Assembly: GCA_015179125.1 (NCBI GenBank)
Contig: WHVA01000085.1
Span: 62,001-126,000, forward strand
DNA length: 64,000 bases
Direction: 5' to 3'
Source of the DNA: Gautieria morchelliformis
Lineage: Eukaryota > Basidiomycota > Agaricomycetes > Gomphales > Gomphaceae
In this document: positions 12,351-24,892 of the stretch, in pieces
Layout of the letters: each line of letters opens with the position of its first letter
Numbering within the stretch: the stretch's first letter is position 1
Translations under genes and position numbers: made by a program
The notes under the pieces: generated by a model
Databases searched by the model: none
What the model was told of the DNA's origin: nothing
Seen by the model: only the letters and a program-made list of their open reading frames with translations

Positions 12351-13466
12351 ATGGGGTTTACAGGGTAAACCGAAATACTTGTTCTTTCGGCCTGGTTGAT
12401 CATGTTTCGGTCAGACTTGCACGCTGGATAAATGCTCCCACCACTGGCATAGAACTTATTAACGAAAATATTATGCGGAATCATGGCGTATGTGTCTCCA
12501 CTTTGACAACTGCTTTGTGTTCTGACGTATCTCCAGGGTTCATTTCGAGGCAAATGGCAACTCTCAGTGAAGTCTTATCGCACCATTCCATATCCAAACA
12601 ATTCAGGCCGCCACATGACAACTGATCGCTCTATGTGCGCTGTTACCATGAATGAAAATGTGTTTGTGTTACTAGAGGACCCTTCAGCTCCTACCAGAGC
12701 TGATATTCTCAGCGTTGCCGCTCAATCCTCCCAGTCCACTGACCAGCAAACGGTTAATGGGAGCATCCAGGATAAAACATCGACATCACCTACTCCACCA
12801 CATTACCGCACAACATATATCACAGTAACTCCGCCACACTCACTAGAACTGCTCCTGGCACAGCTGCGCGCTCGGTGGCAATCCGTCCGGCAAACGACTG
12901 GACTGGCTAGAGGACAGAACAGCTTGAACACTGGAGGCGCGCAGCTTGTGATTGAGGGTAATGTTTTTGCTATCGGTTCAGATTGGCTCGTTCGAGCAGG
13001 TAGTGTTGTTCTCGCCGGTGGCACTGTTCGAGGGATGTTGCTGGAGGTCAGCCATTGAGATCCCTGTTGTGACTGCGCAGCTGAGATGGTACAAAAGGCG
13101 GAGTACTTGCCTCTCCACGTCATGCCCGTCCAGTCCGCGGACGGCACATCGGAACTGCTTTCCAATCTCCTCACGTCGTTACTTCCTCGAGTTCCAGACG
13201 CAAGGACGGTCGCCGTGACCATTCCACCAGGTCAATGGGAAGAAGTATTATATTCTGGCGACTCCACAGAGCTGGAGGCTGAAGGCGCAACTGAAAACCC
13301 AACTCAAGCAGGTGAGGACGAGAACCAAGAAGAAATAGTAGATGACGTGTACGTGCATGGTGTCCCACCTTCGCGGGCGAGGAAGGGAGATTGGCAAGGC
13401 ATTGATAGGGATCGGAGAGCCGCATTCTTGATCATCGGTGCGTTGAAGTCAGAAGGATTACTATAG
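12351..13466 (+). CDS. MED20: Mediator complex subunit 20
   Basis: A head-module subunit of Mediator (yeast Srb2), which links activators to RNA polymerase II. The best model starts with a 14-nt coding exon (12351-12364, ATGGGGTTTACAGG). An intron to 12414 joins it to LARWINAPTTGIELINENI, giving an N-terminus MGFTGLARW. After a second intron (about 12479-12537) the chain continues GSFRGKWQLSVKSYRTIPY. The long third exon includes TPPHSLELLLAQLRARWQSV and IEGNVFAIGSDWLVRAGSVV, both typical of the family's beta-barrel. A last intron precedes AEYLPLHVMPVQS; the stop is TAG at 13464-13466. The context ACG ATG G supports this start. Confidence 0.88.
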
Positions 13467-13792
13467 ACTGTTGCAGATCGTCAGTGGTGTGGCAGTATGA
13501 GTGCTGCTTGGCGCGGATCCACCGCATGCATCAGTGTGACTGTCCTGTACGAACATAGTACTTCTCGTCGCAGATTAGCCCCCAGCTGTATAACGTGGGT
13601 ATATTCTTCGCCATCGCATTTATGAGTATCATATGGGCCTTTTAAACCTCTCGGTTACGGCCACACTTTACAAGAAGTACTAAAGAATATTGGCACGCCG
13701 CGGTTCTCAGTTGGCAAACGTACACGGTCACCTGTGGCGACATGTGCCATGCTTGGGCTAATTTGGCTCTTGCTTCAATCCGGGGACGACGT

Positions 13793-15696
13793 ATGCGTTT
13801 GATTCCGAAATGTTACTCGTCTGCCCGTCTTTATTCTGTTGTATCTTCACCCTCTGGACCTTTACACTTCTATCAGAATAGGCAGCTCGCCTTGTATGCA
13901 TCGAGGAATGCTACACCGCTCACGCTCAGGCAGCTGGTGAGCTGCATCTTTATTGTGGGAAGTAAGTAATCACGTCTGGCATAGGTGTTCTTTGGGAGAT
14001 TGATGAATGAAGAACGCATCATCAAGGTAGCGTGGTCTTTAAATGTCATTTTTCACTGACACATGTCAAGGTAACAGAGTGCGAATTATGTACGAACTGA
14101 GCTTCCAGTTCGTATAGCCCATAGGCTTAGGTCTGCGCTCGAAATATTGGATCCCGGGACAGCATTCTCTAACCTTTCCTTAGAGACATGCAAGCGTTAC
14201 CCTATATCGTGGTTACCCGTGAGGGCGTGGCCAAAGTCTACGAGGTGGGCATTTTGATCTAATTGTACATCTCAATGACTCTATTCCGTTTCGACAGCTC
14301 TACTGGTCTGCATTCGAGAAGTCTGTTCCAGACGAACTACTGCTATCATGAGACCACTTATGCCTTTTTAGGCTTCGCCGATTTCCTCAGATAAACTCAT
14401 TGGAAGACAATGAAGCGTTTTGCATATTTTTGAAAGGGCTATTGGACGAACAGTTAGTCTATATGCCACTCAGGCGGCCGCTGTCATTCAAAACACATTA
14501 TCTTCAGCCTTCCTGTCATTCCGAATCTGTATTTGGGCCTATCTCTGGCATCACATCACCTCTTACCTGAGCAGTTGGATTCATTTATGCGACGGATGCT
14601 CGTCTCTCGAATCTCGCGTCGAGTTTTAGCAGAACATCACCTTGCCCTATCTGCTTCGTATAGCAGTCGACTAGATCAAAGCTCAGTCACAGACGAATCT
14701 CGTCATTCCGATAATGTTGGAATAATTTATACAAATCTTTGCGTCAAATCAAGCATCGAACACTGTATTAACCTCCTGAAGTCACGCCCCCATCACGTCA
14801 TTGATCCCGACCAAGAGCCCATGGAAAATGGGGAGTATCATATTGAAGGTTGGCCAGATATCATCATTGACGGTCATGAGGACACGCGCTTCTCCTACAT
14901 CAAGGAACATCTGGACTACATCGTGTTTGAATTATTGAAAAATGTAAGACTTTTCACCAGTACAGCCAAAACAAGCTAAGACGACCATCGTAGGCATTGC
15001 GGTTTACCATTAGGCACTTCCGAGAAAGAAAAAGAGCGGCTTTAGCGCCATCTATCCGTGCTACTATAGTGGCTGGACCTGACGACGTTTCCATACGGAT
15101 ATCTGACCAAGGCAAAATCTTTGTCATTAAGCCACTTATGTCCTAATGTCCATTGACCACAGGTGGCGGACTCTCGATGAACACTCATGTGCAATCCCCA
15201 TCGGATCTATTTTCTTTCTCTCATGTTAAAAACACCGAAAGGCTAGAAGTTCAACGGTTAGGCGCTCTGCGCCATGCAATATCTAACTCAAAGGGAATCA
15301 AAGGGACAGTCAGTGAACAGCTGGCGGAAGTGTCCCCAGAGAACACTCTCGATGTCAGTCGGAAGATCCGGGAACGTGAGGTATCATCGGAGACGCCTCG
15401 ACGCATCGGCATCGGACTGCCGATGAGTAACATATATGCGGGGTAACCATAAATTGCCATACATATATCTTAGCTCACAAGATTCTGTAGATATTTCGGC
15501 GGCTCACTGCAACTGGTTCCTATGGACGGTTGGGGTGAGTGACTGTTTCATTTGCCTACTGCATACCCATCGCATTATCTTTTAGGAACCGATGTTTATG
15601 TGAGACTGCCGAAGCTTGTAAGTCTATTGCAACTTTCCAACGTCTTATCCAACCCTTGTTTTAAAGGGTACCAATCTCGAGGGAATTGAAGTTTGA
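13793..15696 (+). CDS. Mitochondrial pyruvate/branched-chain alpha-ketoacid dehydrogenase kinase
   Basis: A GHKL-fold protein kinase that phosphorylates and inactivates the E1 subunit of a mitochondrial alpha-ketoacid dehydrogenase, probably pyruvate dehydrogenase (yeast Pkp1/Pkp2 type). The start at 13793 (MRLIPKCYSSARLYSVVS) gives an Arg/Ser-rich mitochondrial presequence; an in-frame ATG at 13742 is the alternative. Then come LHFYQNRQLALYA, RTELPVRIAHRLRDMQALPY and the four-helix domain. The ATP site follows: N-box YIKEHLDYIVFELLKNALR (spliced near 14944-14994), G1 DQGGG and G2 IGIGLPMSNIYA. The end GTDVY-RLPKLGTNLEGIEV is very typical of fungal kinases of this family. At least seven introns of about 50-60 nt. 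The substrate, PDH rather than BCKDH, is inferred. Confidence 0.92.
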
Positions 15697-15861
15697 ATTT
15701 TGATATCAGTTGTAGTGTTATACTGTTTCTGTTGTGGATGCCCAAATCCTGTTATTATGGAATGGTTTCTCTTTCGCAGCTTGTTTCGCTAGTGACAATC
15801 GATGTTCAGTAACGTGCTATGGGTCCGTGTGGACGCGTCAGCTCTTGTTCTCATCCGAAGG

Positions 15862-18800
15862 ATGGTAGGTAAAAAAGCATCCACAGCGAAGGCCCCTCCT
15901 AAGGTGGCCATATGCACTTTCTCAATATGGCTGCAGTAGAGCTGATGACGCGTCGCCGTGGCATTTGTAGGCACTGAATGGACAGCGTGACCTGTTTCAC
16001 TTCTACCAAAAACAACCTAGACTTAAAGATGGACAGAGAGCTATCACTACGTCCAGTAAGGACCCGGATGTGTCGAACTCTCATAGTAACTTCGAATCAG
16101 AGGCTGTGGTGGTGAAAGAGGACATGCGTATGTGTTTCGACACGAAGATTGTTTACAGGAGAATTGATCCCTCTCAGTTCCAGATGTCTCAATATCTAAA
16201 ACCATTAGACAACAACCCATTACAGAGACAAATGGTACCATCCCAGGGGGCGCAGGGAGTGTGGGACTGCCCTCGGACTCGCAGCGTCTATCTCCAGACA
16301 TCGATTCCCCTTCGGGGGTGAATGAGCTTGATGACGAAGAACCTGCCAAAACGTCGGAAAATTCCGCCCCACACACATCTCAGGCTGCCATCGCTGTCTA
16401 TGACGATAAGAGGTCGACCCCTCAGCTGCTCTCGGAAGCATATAATTTAGGTTCTTCAGCCAAGCCACTACCACGAAACAAGGCCTATCCAGAAGTTGAC
16501 GCTGCGGCCTTGCCACAGGGTGTTTTTCAGGAATACTGCGCCGTCTTAGGTTCATCCCGGGCTGTCGGTGATGAAAGAAGCCCCACTGTGCAGGATCGAT
16601 CCTCAAACGACTCATACAAGGCATCTTCATCTGAGAAGTATCTTACAAAGAAAATTGGTGGCAGAGTAGCCATTCCCGATCTGATTGACCTTACGGTGTC
16701 CCAAGGCGAGGAAACACAACGCAAAGCCACAGCATCTGCTGAGCAGCACTGTATCATCGATGTCGATGAAGATGAACGAATAACAGAGGATCTACCATCT
16801 GGAAGGCGGGATGCACCCATCGATCTGAGCTCGTTGCCCAAAGAACGCCGGCCAGCGAAGGCACTACATCCTTTTTTTGCCCGGCAGGCCACCAAAGAAC
16901 ACAAGGACAAGGATACTAATATCTCCCAATTAATTACACCTATTACTTCGAGCCACATGCAGGTACCTTGGCCTAATGCCGAAAATCAACATAATCCAGG
17001 TCCGCAGACCTCTTTCCCATCTGGCTCGTCAGTATTCGGCATATATCGCAAGACTCCCTCGCCCGTGCGGTCCCCGAGTACCTCCGGTCTTCGATGGTTA
17101 AATGTCGAAGATCCACAACCCTTCTCTTCAGATACCCATGGAATAGGGGTGGAGTCGCGTGCACCTACACCCTCGAGCTCGAAACAGTGGTATCATCTCT
17201 GCCCAGTGGCCATCGGGAACACCCCGGAATCTCACGTTGTCTTAACGAGCCTCACGGCCACAGAGCGCCTTGTGTTGTCGAAGATGGAGAGATGTGGTCT
17301 CAAAAATGGAAACCCCGGTGCGCAGCAGACGTGTTAGGCAACGAAGATAATGCTCTATACTTGAAATCTTGGCTCCAGGCTTTGGCACTACGCTCCAGGG
17401 ACATGTCGCTGTCGGGAGCAGCTGGCGGGAAGCACAAGGTGACTGCGGAGGAAGAGAATATACGAGGAACAAAGCGCCATACGATAGTCCGCGCTGTGGT
17501 CAAGAAGCGACGTCACAAACGGCGTCGAATAGATTCTGACGAGGGGTCTAGTGCTGGGGAATGGATAATAGATGATGATGAAGCAGTGGAAAGCGAGAGA
17601 GGTTCAGACAACGAGTCTGTTGATTGGGCCTTGTCCCGGACTATGGCAGGAACCAGTCCTTCGCCCTTACGCCGTGGGCGATATCCGGATGTAATAGAGG
17701 ATCCTGCGACTTCCGCTGCTCATGGCGGCCCTCATTTTGCCGAGTTTTCTACTTTGACCAACACCATTCTTCTCGCAGGACCACCAGGCTCTGGAAAGTC
17801 TTCGACTATCCATGCCTGCGCCGAGGAGCTGGGCTGGGAAGTATTCGAAGTTCATCCTGGGATCGGGAAGCGCTCTGGAGGCAGCATTTCCTCTCTGATC
17901 GGGGATGTAGGAAAGAACCACCACGTTGGAAGACGCGGGGTTTCGAGCACTAATAACATGAAGCGCGGGTCTAGTCTGGTAGGGTTTAGATCTAATTGCC
18001 CGGTATTTATACTGAGTAATTCTGCGGCCACTTTGTCCCTTTAGCCTGGGTTCGGATATCTCGATAAAGGTGAGAAAGGAGATAGCACCCACTCCGAGGG
18101 CGGGAAAGGGGCTATCCGGCAGTCAGTCATTCTTTTGGACGAAGTGGATGTGCTATTCAAGGAAGATGCCAACTTTTGGCCTACTGTAGTGAACATCATC
18201 AAGTTCTCACACCGCCCTATTTTTATGACATGTACCGGTGAGCTCAGACGTTTGCTTCTTTTTCTCTGGAATAATCTATTGTCTACTCGCAGACATATCG
18301 CTGGTTCCACAGGACGACCTCCCTTTGCAGACATGCCTCTACTTTACACCGTGTCCGTCACCACTGGCGGTGTCATTTTTGCAATGCGTGTGCTTGGCGG
18401 AGGGACATTTCGTTCCGCGAGAGCAGGTGGAGAATACGTATGCTCGGACATACCCACTGATGAGCTGTGATGAGCCGGACATGCCGTCAGTGCCATACCC
18501 TAGCCAGCCACCACCATGCTCCGACGTCCGACATGCTCTAAACAATTTGCAATTTTGGTGTTCTCGAGACGTGGGCACCCGGAAGGCTGCGGACGACACA
18601 CGGGCGGAAAGCGAGGTATTGACCGGTGCACGGGAGATCACACCTGGCTTAAGCAGTTTGGCCGAGATTCTTGCGGATTGGAGTCGGCCGCGAGATGGGA
18701 TTCGCGGGAACTTGCCGGAAGAAAGGGCGTCGATGCCACTAGAGCTTGATCGAATGGAACAGCATGCCGCCAGTGCATCTTTCATTGACGGGTATCTTGA

Positions 18801-19393
18801 ACGACGTCCAGCAGATGTTCTGGAGGTAAGATTACCCGCGGGTAAACGTTGACTGTGTGACTAACTGGCGCGATTTGCAGGCATTGGCCACGGACAGGTA
18901 CGGGCCGTCCGGAGACGACGAATTGGGGCACACGCTCCTGGACAAGCCGGCCGCAAGAGGAGGCCTTGCCTTTTACGCCCGAGACGCCGACATGGCACGG
19001 ACGGCGCTAGTGGAGTCGCGCCACGTGTTCGAAAGATCAGGAGCGGGCGCACGCGCCGGGGAGAGCCTGTGCCGCGAACGTGGAAGCACGCGACCGCTGG
19101 ACGGCCGATCGCTGCGACGGGCGCGCGTGGCCACGCAGAGCTTGGCAGCGACCTTTCTGGACGACGTGATGACAGTATCTGGCCCGCTGCTCCCGCGGGC
19201 AGCCGTGGTCCTGGAATACACGCCGTACGTGCGACAGATGATTCTGAGGGACGATGTGCTCGCAGCTGCGGGCGAGGGTGCGCGGGCGCGGGCTCGCGGG
19301 CGGGCAAGCCGGTGGCGCATGGGCGAGCATGCGAGATACATGGCTGTGTCCGCAGAAGGGCTTGCGGCCGCGCGCAATATGTCGTTAGGTTAA
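15862..19393 (+). CDS. ELG1: ELG1/ATAD5-like clamp-unloader AAA+ ATPase
   Basis: The large subunit of the Elg1 RFC-like complex, which removes PCNA from chromatin after replication. A probable start is MVGKKASTAKAPPK (15862), followed by a long disordered Ser/Pro-rich region containing ALHPFFARQA, similar to a PIP-type PCNA contact. The clamp-loader part begins EMWSQKWKPRCAADVLGNED (about 17284). Walker A is LLAGPPGSGKSSTIHACAE (about 17773), Walker B SVILLDEVDVLF (18127) and sensor 1 RPIFMTCT (18210). An intron at about 17187-17262 restores the frame between the N-terminal exon and the ATPase; a 1-nt indel is the alternative. From about 18,500 the coding sequence becomes very GC-rich. The stop is at 19391-19393. 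Five or more introns; limits upstream of 16261 are uncertain. Confidence 0.87.
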
Positions 19394-19558
19394 TCGTTGA
19401 TTAAGAGAATCTTGTGTGTTACGTAAGAGAACGTTCAACACTAGATCAAGCCCCTGATTTCTTGTTTCGCCACTGTGTCCACCGTTGCACCACGACGTCC
19501 TCGTCGTGCACCCCGCTGAGCCACGCCACGCGCACATTCTCGTGCCAGCGACCGTCCC

Positions 19559-21451
19559 ATGGACGCCGCCTCGAATAATCAAACACCGCCAGAGCCTGCC
19601 CGGCGACTTTCTTCCCCGTCTCCCGTCCACCCGCTGGCCCCCCTCGAGTATCTGCAAAACCAGCGCCGGGGCTCCATCACCGACCCTCGCTCCACGCCTC
19701 GCCCCCGAATCCTGCGTCGAACCACCACCACCCCGCCCAACACCATCCCCGCCGCCACCCCTCGCTCGCCCTCTCCAGCGAGCGCACAAAGCGGTCCCCG
19801 CGCACAATACGGCCCACATCCCCCTTTGTCTTTGGCGACGCGTCCGTCCACCCCCCAGATCTCACCAGTCCCAACATCCGTCGTCTCCTGCGCTCCCCCT
19901 CAAATGAGGCATTAGACCCCTCGCGCGCCCCGGACCGAACCGACGACTCGCCCCGCACCCGACACCTGCGACCTTCTCCCGCCCCCCAGACCGTCCCGTG
20001 CAGGACGAGGCGAGGTCGTGGACCAGTTCGGACACCCAGCGAGACAAGCACTCGGACGCATCGGCTAATATGGACGACGATTCCCACCTCTCTGACGAGC
20101 CCGGCGAGCCGCAGGCCCGCCCCGGCTTGCGTCACACCCTCCCTCAGCCCGCGTCCGCCGCAGACCAGTCGTCAGAGTTCGATTTTAATATGAGACGGCA
20201 CTCCATCGCAGAACACCCCCTGCCCCACCGTGCCATGCCTCACGCCGACATGCCACGCGTCCATTCTCGTGCTCCCGGCGTCCCTTCCCTGCCCCATGGC
20301 CTGAAACGTAAAATTTCCCAGGAACGTGTCTTGTATCCCATGGGAGAAGAAGACATGGACGTCTCCCATCCCCCCGTCATGCCCGACATCGAAGGTCCGG
20401 CCCCCAAGCGACGGAGCTCGGCATTCGATACTCATCGCATCGCCCAGTTGAGCCTCTACGATCGACGAGACTCCGTCGACGCCCGCGTTCCGGCGGGGCA
20501 AGCACCACAGTGGTGGATGCAGGACCGTCGGGACTCGACGTCGTCTATGTTTTCAAACACATCCATCGGCAGCGCAGGCTATAGCTCTTCGGCGTTCTCC
20601 GGCGACTCTGCGTTTCCTGCGCGGGCAGGCCTTGCGAACATGGCATGGCCACCCCCGCATCCCTCTGGTCCTGCCACAAACCACGAGGCTGATCCTCCCA
20701 TGTCTGGACTCCCTCGTCACCTTCAGGCACGTGGAGCTGGTCCAAGTGACGCCTCCACCTCTCCCTTTCCACCAGTACCTACCGCTATGCCCCCCGACCG
20801 TCGAATGTCAGTTCCGGAGGTGTCTACCGCCGCTCATTCTCAGCACGGTTTACGATCCAAATCACGCCCGTCGGCTCCCCCCGCGCCCTCGCATGCATCT
20901 GACCGTCAACCATCCACCAACCCATCCGAGGGTGACGCCGTCGCTGAGGAATCAGAACCGTCCCCGACCCAAGGCCAGCTGCTTCACCCATCGGGATCCC
21001 TCAAGGACAGCGCTTCGCCCTATTCCCGCTCTCCAGAGTTGCGAGTCTCTCACAAGCTCGCTGAACGTAAACGTCGAAAAGAGATGAAAGAGCTCTTTGA
21101 CGAGCTTCGCGACCAACTCCCCGCCGATCGCGGCATGAAAGCCAGTAAATGGGAAATCCTCACAAAAGGCATGCATTCCTTCTCTGTACTGGCCTAGATC
21201 GTTTGTTCACTTTGGACTTAGCTGTTGATTACATACATACGCTCAAGACGAATCAGCAGGAAATGTCAAGAGAATTGGAGATGTTAAGACATGAAGTGGA
21301 GTCCAGTCGTTCGAATACTCAGTTCCAGCAGTCTGCCGGAGCCAATCACGCAGCAACCTTCGGCGCTGGTGGTGTTCCCGTCGGTTCCCCATTTGCCCAC
21401 CCGCCCGGCCTCCCACCGCATCCACCCCCGGACTCGACATCTACAACATGA
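19559..21451 (+). CDS. bHLH transcription factor with long disordered N-terminus
   Basis: A basic helix-loop-helix regulator. The first exon starts [20 protein letters not shown] and includes [15 protein letters not shown], and later parts include [31 protein letters not shown] and [15 protein letters not shown]. The bHLH region is near the C-terminus: basic part [20 protein letters not shown], helix 2 split by an intron ([10 protein letters not shown] / [15 protein letters not shown]), then a short leucine-rich extension that may help dimerise. The intron at 21169-21221 starts with GC instead of GT. The N-terminal third needs two frame changes, near 19795-19860 and near 19990; these are introns or indels. 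DNA targets are unknown, though bHLH proteins of this kind usually bind E-boxes. Confidence 0.85.
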
Positions 21452-21673
21452 TATTCGAAACATACGGGCAACGTTTTTTTCGATCAGAGAGTCGGTGGTA
21501 GCTCGGGGTCCGACAGTTGCAGGATCTGCATGTAAAATTGCGATGACAAGCCATCGGTCTTTTCATCTAGCAGTCGTTCAGACCCGTGATGGCATGCATA
21601 TGAACTCAATAGCGACGTGTATGCCAACAAGATGTTAATAGTCGTATGGCGAGGTCATACACCCTGATAATTA

Positions 21674-23317
21674 TTATGTGTCGGTGGCTAGCTCCGTCGC
21701 AGTGGACTCCTGTTCTAGTTTTGCTTCGCGCTCTTCGGCTTCTACAACCTCTATATCAAGGGGGAACGTTAATATAGCTGCAATTCCAGTTAATTGGTTT
21801 AGCTCTACGACGCGAGCGTAAGTATAGCACCATAGACAGTGCGATACACCTACGTTGTCCAGACTCATGCATGCTTGAGAAAATGAGGACCTCGGCACCT
21901 TTTTCCCGAACTCCTTCGACAAGGACAATGAATCGCTTTCGCTGAACAGGGTCACTGGCCCTGCGAAGCCTATGTCCAACGAGAAAGTTTTGCAACGACA
22001 GAGCACTTGCCTGAACAGCTCGTCAGATATCAGCAGCGTGCCTATCGCACCACGACTAGCGGCAAGTTCGACGTGATCAGGGCCGTACCATGCGCGATCC
22101 TCGTCGGAACCGAGCGTCTTGAAAAATCTGACAAAAGTTAGTCGCGCTCGCATCGTACTGGACTCAATATTCACTTGTCCAGCATAATCCCTTCTCTAGC
22201 GAACTTTGTTTCCTTGAGTTGCGACGATACCTGTCATTCAATGAGCCACATATCATTACACGACAATATGCAGCTACCTCCGGACTCTTCAGGACCTCGA
22301 CTAGGCTGTGGACATGCGGACTGCTGATATGCACCCTCAAGAACTTGTTCCTGGCCTGTAATAACGGTTTATTGTTTGTCTTCACAGCTTCCGCAAATAT
22401 GTAGTCATATACAGCCTCTTTGACGAATCCTGGACTGGCAATCACGACCACCCGGAGTGATGAATAGGGTATATGTCGGAGGAACGAGGAATAAAGCGTA
22501 TTATAAAATCGCTCGAGGCCTTTATCATGCATAGAGGACGAGCCTGTACGCTTACGCGGGACAGGTACGTCTATTCGTTGACGAATGACCGTCATATGTT
22601 CCGACAGTAGACATAGGGCTGCAGTGCCTAGTTCCATAGTTGACACCAGATCTCCAGAACGTCTCGAGGATACTCACCTTCCCCGCACACAATTGCGCCG
22701 ACCTCCGCTCCTCGCCCTTCTACGCAGGCTTCCGTTACCCTTTCTAATGCGATACTATCCCAATTTTCCTTGAAAATCTTGACATCTCTGTGTGTCTCGA
22801 TATCCAGCGTATGGAACGATCCCATTTTCACGTGTTGATTCTCCACGACCACCCTCCCCGTTATTTGCATCATTGCGCTACCTTGAGAAGCAGATGATGA
22901 CCCAGGTGTTGGGGTAGAGGATGAAGCTGATGGAGAAAAATGTGTCCGGGTGACTGACAGGGTGAGGGACATCCGCACACGATGAGACTCCGTAGAACCA
23001 GTGGCGGAAACGTTGACAACACGCCTACGAAACATTACTCCGGTCGTATATCGTTCCAAGGGACAGGTTCTGAAAAAGCTCACCGAATGGCAGGTGCTCG
23101 AACTTCATCTCCCTACAATGTTCAGATGGCCTGAACAGGCCGCACAAAAGTTGACTGACCTCCTGTATCAGGTTATACAAGTGCCACATGTCCTCGTCAT
23201 CTTCAGGACGAACGGTGACGTGCCCCTACAGTGAGAGAGGGTCGGAACCTTTAGCCTAGGAGTATCGTCAATGCTCACTGATCCGTGCTTTTCAATGTGC
23301 TTTCCGAGTAGCTTCAT
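21674..23317 (-). CDS. DOM34: DOM34/pelota, ribosome rescue factor
   Basis: An eRF1-like protein that, with Hbs1, splits stalled ribosomes in no-go and non-stop decay. The start [16 protein letters not shown] is at complement 23315-23317. The N-terminal Sm-like domain continues after short introns with [32 protein letters not shown] and [20 protein letters not shown]. The central domain carries [19 protein letters not shown] and the C-terminal domain [20 protein letters not shown] with [15 protein letters not shown]. The last exon ends in a Glu-rich tail, with TAA complement of 21674-21676. A Ser/Thr/Pro insertion of about 25 residues after the first barrel strands is a local feature. The start lies 33 bp from the divergent TXNDC9-like gene. 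Confidence 0.94.
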
Positions 23318-23350
23318 GGTGAGCGTCAGCTTATGTAAGCTCCCGTCAGG

Positions 23351-24375
23351 ATGCCAAACGAAGAGCCAGACGACTTGTGAGTCCACGAAATTCTGAGCCG
23401 CGTTGCATACACATATTGTTTCAGTATACGCCCGGAAACGCCACCTGTGGATCACAGGGTCGCATCCGTCGCTGCGAAACTCACAGAACGCTTCGCCTCA
23501 AGCGACGACGAACACTCAGATCCAGACGACGCTGATCTGTTTGAGGAGCTTGACAAAGAGCTCGAGGATGGATTGGACCTTGGAGGATTTCGTGAAAGGC
23601 GAATGGAAGAACTAAGACGAGAGTGTGTGCCACGACAGATGATGGGTCTGTATTTCTCTGAACCTGGATTTTCACACAGAATGGGCAAAGTAAGAGACAT
23701 GAGAGAAAATGAGCATGGAATATATACCGAGATATTGGACGAGAAGGAAGTCATTCGAGTCAGTGCGTGAGTCCCCTTCTGCACTTCGCACCCGTCGTCG
23801 TTGATAATACCCATCAGCAACGAGGCTCGCTGCGTAGTTCACTTTTACCACAGAAATTTCCAACGATGTAAAATTATGGACAAACATCTGGAGGTGCGTT
23901 GTGTTACCTCTTTTATAACCAAAGCTGATATACTTTACAGGAACTCGCGCCTCGTTATTTTTCGACGCGTTTCATACGTGTGTTCGTCGAGAGCGTGCCA
24001 TGGTTAGTTGAAAAGCTAGCCATCAAGGTGCTGCCATGTGTCATCTGTTTCGTAGGAGGCGTGTCTAAAGACCGGTAAATAACATACATGTTCCCATGCG
24101 AGTCACTCAATAAATTTTCACAAGGATAATCGGTTTTGAAGAGCTCGGGAACCAAGACGGATTTGAGACAGCCGCTTTGGAAATACGATTGAGAGTTTCA
24201 GGTGCGTCCTTCGAGTTCATATATTTATCAGGATGCGATTTATGATAACCATGTTCTATCGCATTTAGGAGTACTTGAGAAACCAAAAGCTATCGGTGTA
24301 GCGGTTAACAAGGCAAATACGTCTGGAATCCGTAGTCGAGACGAAGACGATGATCCGTTCGATTTGGATGGTTAG
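23351..24375 (+). CDS. PLP1: TXNDC9/Plp1-like phosducin-family thioredoxin-fold protein
   Basis: A cytosolic co-factor of the CCT chaperonin, involved in tubulin folding in yeast. A 26-nt first exon (MPNEEPDD, 23351-23376) is joined over an intron to FIRPETPPVDHRVASVAAKL. The acidic helix DEHSDPDDADLFEELDKELE and the block RRMEELRRE follow; after introns the thioredoxin fold reads CVVHFYHRNFQRCKIMDKHL, LAPRYFSTRFIRVFVESVPW and KLAIKVLPCVICFVGGVSKD. The C-terminus ends DEDDDPFDLDG with TAG at 24373-24375. As usual for the family, the fold lacks a CxxC redox motif, which points to a chaperone rather than a redox role. It starts 33 bp from DOM34 on the opposite strand. Confidence 0.92.
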
Positions 24376-24493
24376 GCGGGCGACGGGGATAAGACGGCGA
24401 TACAGAAGGCTTACGTACAGCAGTCCATCAAGCCTATGACATCACATCACGTGACTATGGATGTATTCTGCCTATCAATCCCTCCTTCAAGAG

Positions 24494-24892
24494 AATGCGC
24501 TCTTCCACTAGCTATAAATCATCAAAAAGGCCTCGTACCGAACCCGAGGCGATTCACCGTAAAATGGCAGCTGCTGAAGCGGCAGCAAGGGCAGATGCAA
24601 ATCCTCCACTTCTTAAGCTCTTGAAGGCTCTTAAAAGAGGGCAAACCAAAAGAGATACCTAAAGGCGATTCCGTAACTTATTGGATGAGACTAGAGGACA
24701 TGAGGCGTTTTGTATCCTACGCTTTGTTGTCCATCGCTAATTCTCAGGCTCGCACTGGCATCGGGGAAAGCTGTCGAATACCGTATGCCACTTCTTGTCC
24801 TGTTCATTGTCTGTCCTCAATATTACATAGTCCACCGCAGCCTCGTCGAATTGACCTTACACTGAGGAATTTACGGATTCTCCAGGTTCGAG
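24494..24892 (+). pseudogene. Class I DNA photolyase, 5' part of a broken gene
   Basis: This is the N-terminal part of a photolyase (light-driven repair of UV pyrimidine dimers). It reads SKRPRTEPEAIHRKMAAAEA, then KPKEIPKGDSVTYWMRLEDM, then MPLLVLFIVCPQYYI and PRRIDLTLRNLRILQ, in the family order. The frame is broken twice before the insertion point: an extra A near 24632-24636 and a missing base near 24838-24842. The gene then runs into unrelated sequence and the LTR element. The remainder continues at 31405. Because the retrotransposon's two LTRs look identical, these small indels probably predate its insertion. The reader should treat 24494-33139 as one dead locus. Confidence 0.85.

Noticed and set aside
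17187..17340. ELG1 split into two genes
   Set aside because: A 76-nt GT-AG intron restores one frame, and both halves are typical of a single ELG1 protein.
19385..20135. Long minus-strand frames opposite the bHLH 5' part
   Set aside because: They are by-products of high GC content and Pro/Arg codons on the plus strand, and the plus strand has the recognisable family sequence.
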